Source of the DNA: Kitasatospora paranensis
Lineage (GTDB): Bacteria > Actinomycetota > Actinomycetes > Streptomycetales > Streptomycetaceae
Direction of reading: 5' to 3'
DNA: 64,000 bases
Assembly (NCBI RefSeq): GCF_039544005.1
Contig: NZ_BAABKV010000001.1
Span: 2,108,001 to 2,172,000 of the forward strand
The position numbers and the translations under genes are program-made. The notes under the pieces are model-generated. The model worked only from the letters and a program-made list of their open reading frames with translations, did no database searches and had not been told where the DNA came from. Below, piece by piece: positions 25,741 to 36,301 of the stretch (the stretch's first letter is position 1; every line of letters starts with the position of its first letter).

Positions 25741-28113
25741 GTGGGGGAATCGCTCGGGGAGTTGGTCCGCCGGCTGCGCAAGCAGGCCGGCATGACGCAG
25801 TTTCAGTTGGCCGAGCGCGCCGAGCTGGGCGAGCGCACGATCGGCCGGATCGAGAACGACAAGCCCTTCGACCACCGGCTCGGAACGGTCGCACGGCTCG
25901 CGGACGCGCTGGGCGCCGGCCCCGAGGACCGGCAGCGGCTGACGGCACTCGACGGCGCCGGGGAGTTACCAGCGCCGGAGCCGCCCGAGGCCCCGTCCGC
26001 CCCGTCCGCCCCGTCCGCCCCGTCCGCAGCGTCCCGGGCGTACGGCCCGCTCGCCGACGCCGCCGACGAGTTGGCCCGGGAGAGCAGGCGGCGGTGGCGG
26101 CGCGAGGAGGCCCAGCACCGGGTGCACCACCCCTTCGCCCTGCCGGTGCGGTGGCGGCGGGCGCCGGCGGAGGTGTCCGACCGGTCGGAGAACACCCAGC
26201 GCCTGGCCCCGGGTGACGCCTCGTCCGAGGAGGACCTGAGCGGGGACCTGCGCCGGGTGGCCGAGGTCTACCGGCGGATCCGGTCGGGGCGGCTGGTGGT
26301 CCTGGGCCGTGCCGGTTCGGGCAAGTCGATCCTGGCGATCCGGTTCACCCTCGACCTGCTGGACGCCCGGGCACGCTCCGAGCGGGTGCCGGTGATCTTC
26401 AGCCTCGGCTCCTGGGACCCGTCCGCCGTCGCCCTGCGCGACTGGCTGATCGACCGGCTGCTGCGCGACCACCCGCACCTGGCCCGCCGGGTCCCGAGCG
26501 GGAAGTCGCTCGCCGCGGACCTCCTCGACGACGATCTCGTCCTGCCGGTTCTCGACGGATTCGACGAGATCGCGGAGGGCCTGCGCGGCGAGGCGCTCGA
26601 CGCGCTCAACCGCTCCGCGCTGCCGCTCGTCCTGACCAGTCGTCACGACGAGTTCGCCGGTGCCGTCCGGGCCACCCACGCGCCGCTCGCCTCGGCCGTC
26701 GTCCTCGAACTGCGCGACCTGACCCTCGACGACCTGCGCAACTACCTGCCCCGCACCGATCCGGCGTTCCCCGGCCCCCGCGGCGCCGACGGCACAGGCG
26801 CCACCTGGGACGCCGTCCTGGACGAGGCGCAGCTCGCGGAGAGCGCCGGGGGCGCGCACCTCGCCGCCGCACTGAGCACCCCGCTGATGATCGCCCTCGC
26901 CCGGACGATGTACAGCGACGACCCCGAACGCACACCGGGCGAACTCCTGGACACCACCCGGTTCCCCGACGCGCACGCCATCGAGGAACACCTCCTCGCG
27001 GGCTTCGTCCCCACCGTCTACCGGCCCCGGGCCCCCGAACGGCCCGACAACGGCCGCCCCCACCGCCCGCAGTGGGACCCGGAGCGCGCCCAGCGGTGGC
27101 TCGGCTACCTCGCCCATCACCTGGCCCGGCTCGACCGGGAGCGACAGGACCTCGCCTGGTGGGAACTGGGCACCAGCATGCGCCGTTCCTCGCGCACCCT
27201 CGTCGTCGGGTTCCTGGCGGGGCTGGCCTTCGGCGTCACGACCGCCGTCGGGAACGTGCCGGTGGACCTGGTCGCGACCTCGCACGGGCTCGGGTTCGCG
27301 ATCGTGCGCGGACTCGTGGTCGGGCTCCTGCACGGGATCGCCGCCGGGCTGCTCTTCGGCCTCGTGTACTGGCACGCGTCCGCGCGCGAGGCCTTCAGAC
27401 CGTCGCCGGTGCGCATCAGGCTCTCCGGCGGCGCCGGGCGGACGCCGGGGAAGGTCCGCGCCCGGTTCATGGTCGGACTGGGCGGCGGGCTGGCGGCCAT
27501 GGCCATGCTGGTGGTCATCGACCAGGGCGTGGTCGAGCCGCTCGGGCTCGGGGACGGCCAGAGCGGCGACGGACTCACGACCGCGCTGCTGTTCCTCCCC
27601 GCGATCGCTCTCGCGACCGGGCTCGTGTTCGGCCTGATAGCCCTGCTCGAAGCTCCCATCAGAACCGAAACGGTCGTCAGCCCCGCCGATCTGCTGGACC
27701 TGGACCGCCGGAACGTGGCCTTCCACCTCGTCGTCTGGGCGCTCGTGATCGGACTCGAGGTCGGAAGCCTCAACGCCATCGCGTACGGGCCGCTGCGCGG
27801 ACTGGAGGTCGGCACCGTGTTCGGACTCGAATCCGCCTTCGGAGCCGGGCTTGGCTACGGGCTCAGCCTCACCGCCTGGGGCCAGTGGGTGGCCCTGTCC
27901 CGGATCTGGCTGCCGCTCACCGGACGACTGCCGTGGGCCCTGATCGCCTTCCTGGACGACGCCCACCGGCGGGGTGTGCTCCGCCAGGCCGGCGCGGTGT
28001 ACCAGTTCCGGCACGCCCGGATCCAGAGCCACCTGAGCCGGACCTACCAGGAACGCCACGAGCCCCGCCGACGGGGATCGCCGGGCGGCGAGGACCGGGC
28101 ACAGGCCGCATGA
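25741..28113 (+). CDS. XRE HTH - NACHT NTPase - multi-spanning membrane protein
   Basis: 790 residues from GTG 25741 (GGGGAGAAGG site). The N-terminal XRE HTH (LRKQAGMTQFQLAERAELGERTI) is followed by an Ala-Pro-Ser repeat linker (9-bp DNA repeats at 25991-26027). The NACHT NTPase has Walker A GRAGSGKS and a Walker B LPVLDGFDEI with the Asp-x-x-Asp-Glu pattern. The C-terminal third has about seven hydrophobic helices with Gly-rich turns. XRE-NACHT proteins are common in Streptomyces and poorly understood; some bacterial NACHT proteins defend against phage. The gene diverges from the triad cluster across the palindrome. A downstream secreted-protein gene follows after 40 bp. Confidence 0.82.
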   Translation: MGESLGELVRRLRKQAGMTQFQLAERAELGERTIGRIENDKPFDHRLGTVARLADALGAGPEDRQRLTALDGAGELPAPEPPEAPSAPSAPSAPSAASRAYGPLADAADELARESRRRWRREEAQHRVHHPFALPVRWRRAPAEVSDRSENTQRLAPGDASSEEDLSGDLRRVAEVYRRIRSGRLVVLGRAGSGKSILAIRFTLDLLDARARSERVPVIFSLGSWDPSAVALRDWLIDRLLRDHPHLARRVPSGKSLAADLLDDDLVLPVLDGFDEIAEGLRGEALDALNRSALPLVLTSRHDEFAGAVRATHAPLASAVVLELRDLTLDDLRNYLPRTDPAFPGPRGADGTGATWDAVLDEAQLAESAGGAHLAAALSTPLMIALARTMYSDDPERTPGELLDTTRFPDAHAIEEHLLAGFVPTVYRPRAPERPDNGRPHRPQWDPERAQRWLGYLAHHLARLDRERQDLAWWELGTSMRRSSRTLVVGFLAGLAFGVTTAVGNVPVDLVATSHGLGFAIVRGLVVGLLHGIAAGLLFGLVYWHASAREAFRPSPVRIRLSGGAGRTPGKVRARFMVGLGGGLAAMAMLVVIDQGVVEPLGLGDGQSGDGLTTALLFLPAIALATGLVFGLIALLEAPIRTETVVSPADLLDLDRRNVAFHLVVWALVIGLEVGSLNAIAYGPLRGLEVGTVFGLESAFGAGLGYGLSLTAWGQWVALSRIWLPLTGRLPWALIAFLDDAHRRGVLRQAGAVYQFRHARIQSHLSRTYQERHEPRRRGSPGGEDRAQAA
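25991..26027 (+). repeat. 9-bp tandem repeat coding for Ala-Pro-Ser linker
   Basis: Four copies of CCCCGTCCG-type 9-mers in the XRE-NACHT gene encode APS repeats that join the HTH to the NTPase. Length changes would stay in frame. Confidence 0.75.
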
Positions 28114-28153
28114 GTCGTTCGGGCACCGCAGACGCGCAAGGGGAAGGTGGACC

Positions 28154-29113
28154 ATGAGTGCCAGCCACGGGGAAAGCCGGAGGGCGAGGACCGCGCTCCG
28201 GGTCGCGACGGCATGGGGGGCCGCGAGCGGCATCGCGGGTGTCCTCGGGGCCGGGCCCGCGGCCGCACAGCCCGCCTCGCCGACGCTGCAGTACACCTGC
28301 ACGTTCCCGACGATCGGCGGACAGCCCATCACCGCGCGCATATCCACCGACATCCCCACCTCGCTCGCGGTCGGCGAGTCCAGCCCGCGGTTCGCCATCC
28401 ACGCGGCGGCCACGGTGGACGCGACCTTCACCTTCGGACTGCGCTACCTCCTCGGCGTGCGCATCATGGAGGGCACCCTGGACGCCGAGACCGACATCGC
28501 CGCACCCCAGGGCAGGATCGGCGTCCCCGTGCACCTCACCATCACCAGGACGAGCATCCCGGCCTCCGGCTCCTTCGACATCCCGGCGACCGGCACGGCA
28601 CCCACCCTCACCTTCACCCGACCGGGCACCGCCCGGATCACCGCCGGCAACTTCACCCTGCACCTCGTCCCGGAGGACGCGAACGGCAAGGTCACCGGCC
28701 CGGGCAGGGTCGACGTGCCGTGCACGCTGAACACCGGACAGAACGACGTCGTGTCGTCGTTCGACATCACGCCGCCGCGCACGACGACCGGCCCGGCCGC
28801 CCCGGGAACGCCCGGCGGCCCCGGCACCCCCGGTACGGGCGGGCCGACCGCCCCGACGGCCACCGCGCCCGGCTCACCCGCCCCCACCGGCTCACCCGCG
28901 CCCACCGCCTCCGGCTCCGCGACCGCCGTGCCCTCCGGCGGCCCGGCGCCGGCCCCGGACCCGACGGGATCCACGATCGACGCCTCGGCGACGGGCGGCG
29001 CCGCGGCCGGCGGCGGGGGCACCGGCAGCACGGTCCTGTCGGCCGCGGCCGCCGCAGCGGCCGTGCTCGTCGGCCGGCGGACGAGGCGCCGACGCGCCTC
29101 CGACCACCGCTGA
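28154..29113 (+). CDS. Secreted/anchored DUF6801-like protein
   Basis: 319 residues from ATG 28154 with a GGGGAAGGTGG site. A signal peptide (ALRVATAWGAASGIAGVLGAGPAAA) is followed by a beta-rich domain starting LQYTCTFPTIGGQP. A Pro/Thr/Ala-rich linker and a final hydrophobic stretch with a basic tail (RRTRRRR) come next, which suggests an anchor in the membrane. The first domain resembles the DUF6801 family of actinobacterial secreted proteins. Its function is unknown. It lies 40 bp after the NACHT gene and may be co-transcribed. Confidence 0.72.
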   Translation: MSASHGESRRARTALRVATAWGAASGIAGVLGAGPAAAQPASPTLQYTCTFPTIGGQPITARISTDIPTSLAVGESSPRFAIHAAATVDATFTFGLRYLLGVRIMEGTLDAETDIAAPQGRIGVPVHLTITRTSIPASGSFDIPATGTAPTLTFTRPGTARITAGNFTLHLVPEDANGKVTGPGRVDVPCTLNTGQNDVVSSFDITPPRTTTGPAAPGTPGGPGTPGTGGPTAPTATAPGSPAPTGSPAPTASGSATAVPSGGPAPAPDPTGSTIDASATGGAAAGGGGTGSTVLSAAAAAAAVLVGRRTRRRRASDHR

Positions 29114-29251
29114 CGGCGCCCGGGGCTCGTCCGACGGCACGTCGGGGCCCCTCGCCGACCCACGAACAATTCCCGTGCTCCGCACACGCCCTGACGCTAG
29201 GGTGGCCGCCGATGACGGCGCCCTCCGGGGCCTGGAGAGGAGTTCTCTGCT

Positions 29252-31135
29252 TTGAGACGACGATTGGGCATACGCACTGCCGCGGCCTGCACCGCGGCGG
29301 CTGCACTGGGGTCGGTGGGCGTGCTGGTACCCGCCTCGCCCGCGGCGGCGGCTTCCGTGGTCGCGCAGGCCCCCCAGGTTGCCCTGGCCTACACCGATGC
29401 GCAGGCGCCCACGACGGCCCACCCGGTCACCTCCGGGGACCTTCCCCTCGGCGCCTGGCTCGACGACTCGGGCACCACGCACACGTCCCGGGTCTACGCG
29501 ACCTTCGACCTGGCCGGATTCGCGGCCGCGCACGTGCTGAGCGCCCGCCTCTCCTTCGGTGAGTCCCAGGCGGACTCCTGTGCGCAGCGCGCCATCGAGG
29601 TCTGGCAGACGGGGACGAAGGCCGGCCCCCTCACCTGGCGCAACGCCCCGGCCGAGAAGCAGCTGCTGGGCACCGTCGGCGGCAGCGAGACCTGCCCGGC
29701 GTCCTACCTGCAGCTCGACCTGACGAGCGCGGCCGCAGCGGCCGCCGCCGCGAAGAAGACCACGCTGTCGGTCGAACTGCGGCTGCCCGCGTCCGACGAG
29801 GGGAACGTCTCGCTGGGCCGCCGGCTCAGCGGCTCGCGCGGGGTCCGGCTGTACGCGACGTACAACACCCCGCCCGGGGCGCCCACCCAGCTCTTCAACG
29901 ACAACCAGCCGTGCGCCACCGCGAAGCCGTACCCGTCCATGGGCGAACTGACGCCGGAGCTCTCGGCCATGCTCCACGACGCCGATGCCGGCTCCGGTGA
30001 CAGCACGCTCACCGGACGCTTCGCCGTCTGGCCCGTGGGCCACCGTGACCGGCGCACGGAGTTCACCGAGAGCAGCATGGTCAGTGGCTGGGTGCGCAGC
30101 ACGCACGTTCCGGCGGGTGTCCTCGCCGACGGGGGGACGTACGCCTGGCAGGTTCAGGGCGGCGACGGCACCGACACCTCGGCCTGGTCCAAGCCCTGCT
30201 ACTTCCACGTCGACGCCGTCCGGCCGTCCGCGGCGCCCGTGGTGACGGCGCCGAACTACCCGCCGGACGAGTGGAGCGCCGGGGGCACCCCCGCCGAGTT
30301 CACCTTCACGGCGAACGGCGTGTCGGACGTGGCGGCCTACCAGTACGCGTGGGGCCCCGGCCTCGGCGTCGTCGGGACGAACATCGGCCCCTACGGCGTG
30401 CCGCAGTGGACCGACCCGTTCGCCGGGCCCGGCTTCGTCCGCACCGCCACGCCCGGCGGTTCCGCCTCGGTCACCCTGATTCCGCCCGACTCGGGCCCGC
30501 AGACCCTCTCGGTCCGCAGCTTCGACCGGGCGTTCGCCTCCTCGGCCGTCACGACCTACCGCTTCTACGTCCGCGACACCTCGCCCGTCGTGACGCCCGA
30601 CACGCCCAGCCCGCGCGTCGGGGTGCCCGTCACGCTCCACCTGGCGCCGAACGCCGCCGTCCAGCCGGTGGACAGTTACACCGTGCAGGTGGGCTACGGC
30701 GCGGCGCAGACCGTGGCCGCCGCCGCGGACGGCACGGCGTCGGTGGCGATCACGCTGAACAGCACCACCCAGGTCGAGGTGCGCAGCCACAGCACGAACG
30801 GCTGGGTGAGCAATCCGTACCGCTGGTTCGCCACCGTCGACACCACGCCGACCGTCACGTCCGACATCTACGCGGAGGAGACGGACACTCCCGCGAGCGC
30901 CGGCGGCGTCGGGGTCACCGGCGTCTTCACCTTCGCGCCCAAGGTGCCGGACGTGGCGTCCTACACCTACTCGTTCGACTGGAATCCGGAGACGACCGTC
31001 ACCCCGGACGCGACCGGCACGGCCCAGGTGTCCTGGGCCCCGGACGCGAGCGGCCCGCACATCCTCTACGCCTACGCGACCGATGCGCACGGGAAGGTGT
31101 ACGACACCTATTACTACTACTTCGACGTGAACTAG
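29252..31135 (+). CDS. Secreted DNRLRE-domain / Ig-like repeat protein
   Basis: 627 residues. A TTG start at 29252 is chosen because GGAGAGGAG lies nine bases upstream and the product then begins with a typical signal peptide (basic MRRRLGIR, hydrophobic core, ASPAAAA). The mature part has an N-terminal DNRLRE-like jelly-roll segment (residues about 40-210) and then several Ig/fibronectin-like modules with Trp and Tyr repeats (SYTYSFDWNPET). No catalytic motif is visible. It is probably a cell-surface or extracellular binding protein. It ends 20 bp before a strong bidirectional terminator. Confidence 0.75.
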   Translation: MRRRLGIRTAAACTAAAALGSVGVLVPASPAAAASVVAQAPQVALAYTDAQAPTTAHPVTSGDLPLGAWLDDSGTTHTSRVYATFDLAGFAAAHVLSARLSFGESQADSCAQRAIEVWQTGTKAGPLTWRNAPAEKQLLGTVGGSETCPASYLQLDLTSAAAAAAAAKKTTLSVELRLPASDEGNVSLGRRLSGSRGVRLYATYNTPPGAPTQLFNDNQPCATAKPYPSMGELTPELSAMLHDADAGSGDSTLTGRFAVWPVGHRDRRTEFTESSMVSGWVRSTHVPAGVLADGGTYAWQVQGGDGTDTSAWSKPCYFHVDAVRPSAAPVVTAPNYPPDEWSAGGTPAEFTFTANGVSDVAAYQYAWGPGLGVVGTNIGPYGVPQWTDPFAGPGFVRTATPGGSASVTLIPPDSGPQTLSVRSFDRAFASSAVTTYRFYVRDTSPVVTPDTPSPRVGVPVTLHLAPNAAVQPVDSYTVQVGYGAAQTVAAAADGTASVAITLNSTTQVEVRSHSTNGWVSNPYRWFATVDTTPTVTSDIYAEETDTPASAGGVGVTGVFTFAPKVPDVASYTYSFDWNPETTVTPDATGTAQVSWAPDASGPHILYAYATDAHGKVYDTYYYYFDVN

Positions 31136-31155
31136 CCGAGCGCCGAAGGTGATCG

Positions 31156-31189
31156 GGAGCGGCGGCGGCCCTCGGGCCGCCGCCGCTCC
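31156..31189. terminator. 16-bp hairpin terminator between convergent genes
   Basis: GGAGCGGCGGCGGCCC and GGGCCGCCGCCGCTCC pair perfectly around TC. It can end transcription of both the secreted protein gene and the opposing SnoaL-like gene. Confidence 0.85.
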
Positions 31190-31227
31190 TGTCGTTCACG
31201 GACTCCCGGCACGGCCGGCCGGCCGGC

Positions 31228-31619
31228 TCACTCCCCGCCGCCTCCCGGGCGATGCGGTCGAACTGGGCGCCCATCGCCTCGGCGAGGGCCTGGGCGGCGG
31301 ACAGGGGTCGGACCATGACGGTGAGTTCGTCGATCCGGCCGTCCTCGTCGAGGTGCAGGAAGTCGCAGCCCTGGACGGCCTTGCCGCCGACCGTCGCGGT
31401 GAAGACCAAGGCGTGGTCGCGGCCGTCCTCCTCGCCGATCTCGCGGACGTAGGTGAAGTCCTCGAAGACCCGCAGCACGCCGCGCAGGATCGCGGCGGTG
31501 ATGGCCTTGCCCGGGTAGGGCTTGAACGCGACCGGGCTGGTGAAGACGACGTCGTCGGCCAGCAGCGCGGCGACCGCGTCCATGTCGCGGGCCTCGACGG
31601 CCTTGCGGAAGGGGTGCAC
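31228..31619 (-). CDS. SnoaL-like / NTF2-fold protein; 3' frame slip
   Basis: About 130 residues from GTG 31619, with GAGAGG seven bases upstream. The sequence HPFRKAVEARDMDAVAALLADDVVFTSP is the classical opening of SnoaL-like NTF2-fold proteins, with FLHLDEDGRIDELTVMVRPLSA near the end. The open frame runs on to 30999, through the terminator and into the opposite gene. A one-base slip in the GGGG run near 31234 would instead give TGA at 31228, the expected end for the family. Function cannot be read from the sequence; family members are small cyclases, isomerases or binding proteins. Confidence 0.72.
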
Positions 31620-31802
31620 GGTGCAGCCTCTCGGTGGCAACGGATCGATCGGGTGGTCCGGATGCTAGGCCGAGCCCGGCGAGGTGTCCAGGCCCTGCCC
31701 GTGCCCACGGGCACCGGGCCTGCGGCCGACGCGGTTTCGGGATGTGCGGCAACGGGAAAATCGGGAGGTACTGAGCATTTCGGGTGGCTGAGGGGGCGTC
31801 CC

Positions 31803-32512
31803 ATGACCCACCGTGACTCCACGATCGACCCAATCGAGCCCATCGACCTTCCGGATCAGGATCCGCAGACCGTGCAGCGCCTCCGCTTCGGCGTCGGCGT
31901 CATCGGCTCTCTCCTGCCGATCGTCCTCCTGGTCGGGAACAGCATCACCTCGGCGCGGTTCGTGCTGCTCGCTTCCATGAGCGCGTCGTACTACACGCAC
32001 ATGCGCAACGTCTTCGTCGGCAGTCTGTGTGCGATCGGGGTCTTCCTGATCTGCTACCGCCACGACCGGCGCGAGGACCGGCTGAGCACGCTGGCCGGTG
32101 TGTTCGCGATCCTGGTGGCCCTCTTCCCCACCCTCCCGCCGAGCTCCCTCACGCCGCATCCGAGCGGCACGCAGACGACCCTCGGCGTCCTGCATCTCTG
32201 CTTCGCCGCCGGGCTGTTCGGCGTGCTCGCGTTCTTCTGCCTGCGACTGTTCCGCGATACCCGGGATCCCCGCGAGCGCCAGGACGCGCGCGTCCACAAC
32301 TGGGTCTACCGGGTGTGCGGTTGGGTCATCGTCGGCTCCATCGTGGTGATCGCCGCGGCCGGTGTGCTGCACTTCGCCTGGGACTTCCCGCTGACCCTGA
32401 CCTACCTGGGCGAGGCGGTGTCGGTATTCGCGTTCGGTGTCGCGTGGCTCGTGAAGAGCGAGGCGATCGTGACCGTCCCGTCCAGGAGCGCCCCGGGCCC
32501 GCCACCGCGTAG
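31803..32512 (+). CDS. Conserved integral membrane protein (about six helices); 3' end uncertain
   Basis: It starts at ATG 31803 after GAGGGGG. About 230 residues with six hydrophobic helices; a recognisable element is YYTHMRNVFVGSLCAIGVFLI in the second and third segments. This signature is widespread in bacterial membrane proteins of unknown function. In the given frame the ORF would continue to 32993, antisense to a GNAT gene and with poor composition. A slip near 32498 leading to TAG at 32510 gives a sensible end. It is not clearly linked to its neighbours. Confidence 0.65.
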
Positions 32513-32549
32513 CGGGTACGGGCACGGACACGGACACGGCCGGCGGCGC

Positions 32550-33136
32550 TCAGATGAGCCCGCCGGTCGTGCCGTTGCGCCACTCGGTGGCGAGCACGGC
32601 GTAAACGAGGGTGTCCCGCCAGGTGCCGTCGGAGCGCCGGGCGTGGCGGCGCAGGGGCCCTCCCGGACGGCGCCGAGACCGGAGAGCGTCAGCTGGGAGC
32701 GGACGTCCAGGTGGTCGATCTGCCACTGGACGCGGCCGAAGCCCAGGTTCTCGAAGGCATGGTGGAGCAGCAGGAGGTGGGTCTCGACCGCCACCGGGGT
32801 CTCCCAGGTGGAGCGTGCGGCCCAGTGCCAGCCGATGTCCAGGCGCTCGTCGACGACCGAGATGTCCGTGTACGCGATCCATCCGGCGGCCCGGTTGGTT
32901 CCCGCGGGGATGATCGCGAAGAGCACCGCCCCGCCGGCGGACTGCTGGGCCAGCCGCTGCTCGACCAGCATGTGCATCTCGCCGAGGGTGTAGGGCGTGA
33001 CCACGGGAAGCCACTGCCAGAGACCGTCGTCGCGGCTGCCGGCAAGGTGCAGATCGGGGACGTGCGCCGTGGTCAGCGGTTCCAGCCGGACATACCGGCC
33101 GTGCAGGACGACGGGCACGAGGGGCCGTGGTGCCAT
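32550..33136 (-). CDS. GNAT-family N-acetyltransferase (RimJ/RimL-like); one frame slip
   Basis: About 195 residues starting MAPRPLVPVVLHGRYVRLEPL at ATG 33136. It has the RimJ/RimL layout: GWIAYTDISVVDERLDIGWHW, then WETPVAVETHLLLLHHAFENLGFGRVQWQID and LSGLGAVREG. After a slip near 32655 the reading goes on to SDGTWRDTLVYAVLATEW and the stop at 32550. The usual end of this family, R-x-x-x-x-D-(T/S)-V-x-Y-A/S-V-L-x-x-E-W, is visible only across the slip, which supports an assembly error. It probably acetylates a small molecule or protein N-terminus; the substrate is unknown. Confidence 0.78.
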
Positions 33137-33416
33137 GCGGAGCAGGCTAACCCCGCCCGGCGATTCCGGACAGGGGGCGGCGGCCCCCGTCCCGGGGCCG
33201 GCCCGCGCCACCCACCGGCCCACAATCTCTAGCCCCACCCGGTGTCGGTGCGTGCTGCTGCCGGCCGGCCGTCGGATCGACGTGTCATCGGTGTTCCTCC
33301 CGTGGTGGGCCGCGCCCGGGCGGGTGCGGCGTGTGGCGTCCTGCGGACCAGCCTGCAGGCCGTCGGCCACAGCGAACTAACATGCCGCCAACAGAGAATT
33401 CCGAGCTGGGGAGCCC

Positions 33417-36252
33417 ATGCCAGTCCTGTTCGGCCTGCTCGGTCCGCTGACCGTCCACGACGGTGTCGAGGCGCGGCCGGTCACCAGCCCCACGCACCGC
33501 TCGCTCCTGGCGCACCTGCTGGTGAACCCGGACCGCCCGGTCACCGCCGAGGCCCTGGTGGCCGTGGTGTGGGGTGAGCACCCGCCACGTACCGCCGGCG
33601 CCTCGCTCCACAACCACCTCGCCCGGCTGAGGCGGAGCCTCGGCCCGCGACTGGAGGACCGGCTGGAGTCCACCGCGTCCGGGTACCTGCTGCGGGTCGC
33701 GGAGGAGGAGCTCGACAGTGCCGTCTTCGCGGCGCACCTCCGCAGGGCCAGGGCCGCGCACGCGGACCGGGAGTGGCCGCATGTCCTGCGGGAGAGTGCC
33801 GCCGCGCTGGCACTGTGGCGCGGCGGGGGTGCGGGCGACCTGCCGCTCCCGGACGGCTCACCGGAGGCCGCCCGGCTCGCGGAACTCCGGCTGCAGGCGT
33901 TCGAGTGGCGGTTCGACGCGGAGCTCGAACTGGGCCGGCACGAGGGTCTGGCCGCCGAGCTGTCGCTGCTCGCGGCGGAGCACCCGCTGCGGGAGTCCTT
34001 CCACCGGCAGCTGGTCCTGGCGCTGCACCGCGCCGGTCGCCGGGCGGACGCGCTGGCCGCCTACCGCTCGCTGCGCCGCACGCTGGTGGACGAACTCGGG
34101 ATCGAGCCGGGCGAGGCCGTCCGGCGTGCGCACCAGGAGGTGCTCGACGCGGACGGCTCCCCGGGCGACGCCGCCGGGGGCGGCCGTGGCCGCTCCCGGC
34201 GCCGGGGTCGCGGACGATGCGCCCGCGGCGGCCCCCGCACCGGCCCAGCTCCCGGTGGCGCCGGGCGACTTCACCGGGCGGCAGCGCGAGCTGGACGCCC
34301 TCGCGCTGTACCTGCGGCCCGGCGAACCGGGTGCGGCGGCGCGCGTCGTGATCGTCACCGGCATGGGCGGGGTCGGCAAGACCTCGCTGGTGCTGCACGG
34401 TGCCCACACCGTCCGGGAGGACTATCCGGACGGGCAGCTCCACGCCGACCTGCAGGGGTACGGGCTCTCCGAGGCGCGGACGCCGCACGACCTGCTCGGC
34501 CGCTTCCTGACCGACCTCGGCGTGCCCGGGCCGTCCGTGCCGGAGCACACCGACGACCGGGCCGCCGCGTACCGGGCGCTGCTCGCCGAACGCCGGCTGC
34601 TCGTGGTGCTGGACAACGCCCGGGACGCCCGGCAGGTCCTGCCGCTGCTGCCCGGCAGCGGCCGGTCCGCGGTGGTGGTGACGAGCCGCCACAAGCTCCC
34701 GAGCCTGCCGTGCTCCACCCGGATCCCGCTCGGGCCGCTCAGCCCGGACGAGCAGCGCAGCCTCCTGGAGGCGATGTGCGGGGAGGACCGGGTGGCGGCC
34801 GACCCGGCGGCGGCCGGGCGGATCATGACCGCCTGCGCCGGGCTGCCGCTGGCGCTGCGGATCGCGGGCAGCCGGCTGGCCCACCGGCCCGCGTGGGAGC
34901 TGGGCGAGCTGGCCCGGCGGCTGGGGCGGACGGACCGGCTCCGGGCCCTGGCCGTCGACCACCTGGCCGTCCGCGACGCCTTCTCGTTCAGCTACAGCTC
35001 GCTGCAGGCCGGTGCCCGGCCGCTGGAGCGGGAGGCGGCCCAGGCGTTCCGGCTGCTGGGGCTGTGGCCGGCGTACCGCCACAGTGCCCAGTCGGCGGCC
35101 GCGCTGATCGGCGCGCCGGTCGACGACACGCTGGACGTGCTCGACGCGCTGGTCGACTCGCATCTGCTGGACGTCGCCGCACCCGGGCGGTACCGGTTCC
35201 ACGACCTGCTCGGCGAGTTCGCGGCCGAGTGCGCCCGCGCGGAGGAGCCCGAGGAGGCCCGGACGGCCGCGCAGCTGCGCCTGCTGGGCTGGTACGCGGC
35301 CGCCGTCTCGGCGGCGAACCGCCGGGTGACGCCGCAGGCGCTGCCGATCCCGCCGCTCGACGACGCGGAGGACTTCGAGCTGCCCGAGTTCGCGGACGGG
35401 GACGCGGCGCTCGACTGGTGCGTCGAGGAGCTGCCCGTCATCCGGGCCGCCGTCCGGCGGGCCGCGGAGCTGTCGCGGCCCGACATCGCCTGGCGGCTGG
35501 CGGCCGCGCTGTTCGGCTACGGGCTGACCTACTGGTGGAACGGCGAGTGGGCCGAGTGCCTGACGGAGGCGCTGGCCGCGGCGACCAGCGGCGGGGACGT
35601 GCTCGGGCAGGGCTGGCTGCACGGCCGCCTCGGTGTCGCGCACGGTCTGGCCCAGCGCAACGAGCTCAGCCTGGAGCACCTGCGGACGGCGCTGGAGTGC
35701 TTCCGGGCCGTCGACGAGACGGCGGCCCAGAAGACCGTCCTGGGGAACCTCGCCAACGCCCATCAGCAGAACGGCGACGTGGAACAGGCCCGGCTCTACG
35801 CCGAGCAGGCGGCCGAGCTCGCGGCGCGGATGAGCAGTGCCCAGCCCACCGCGACCGATCTGGCCACGCTCGGCGGCGTGCTCTTCGGGGCCGGCGACCT
35901 CGTGGGGGCCGAGCGGGCCTACCGTTCGGCCGTCGCCGGGTGGCGGGCGCTCGGGTCCCGCCCGTACCTGGCCATCTCGCTGACCAATCTCGGGGACTCG
36001 CTGCGCGGCCTGGGCCGGCCGCAGGAGGCCCTGGAGGTGCTGGCCGAGGCCCTGGAGATCCGCCGGGAGCTGGGCAGCCACGGCGGGATCGCGGACACCC
36101 TGGAAGCCCTCGCGCGCACCCACTTCGAGCACGGCGACCGGGCGGCGGCCAGGCGGTACTGGCAGGAGACGCTCGACCTCGCGCGGCGGCACGGCCTCGA
36201 CCACTACGCCCGTCTCAGCCTGAAGGGCCTGGACGCCTTCACCGCGCCGTGA
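33417..36252 (+). CDS. SARP/AfsR-type regulator (wHTH-BTAD-NB-ARC-TPR); one frame slip
   Basis: About 945 residues from ATG 33417. An N-terminal OmpR-like winged HTH (FGLLGPLTVHDG, HNHLARLRRSLG) is followed by a BTAD domain (residues about 100-245), an NB-ARC ATPase (GMGGVGKTSLVLHG; LLVVLDNARD) and a C-terminal TPR array (residues about 680-940). The frame changes inside the GGGGG run near 34179, between BTAD and NB-ARC; both halves are full length, so an indel is likely. AfsR-class proteins control secondary metabolism in Streptomyces. No biosynthetic cluster is adjacent, so the target is open. Confidence 0.83.
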
Positions 36253-36301
36253 CCGGTGCCGCAACGGCGTCCGCGCCGCGGCGGGACGGCCGGTGCTCCG
36301 C

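Noticed and set aside
30999..31640. SnoaL-like ORF reading on to 30999
   Set aside because: It would run through a strong terminator and into the opposite gene; the tail is low-complexity. A slip with a stop at 31228 is more likely.
31803..32993. Membrane protein extended to 32993
   Set aside because: The extension is antisense to a good GNAT gene and has shadow-type composition.
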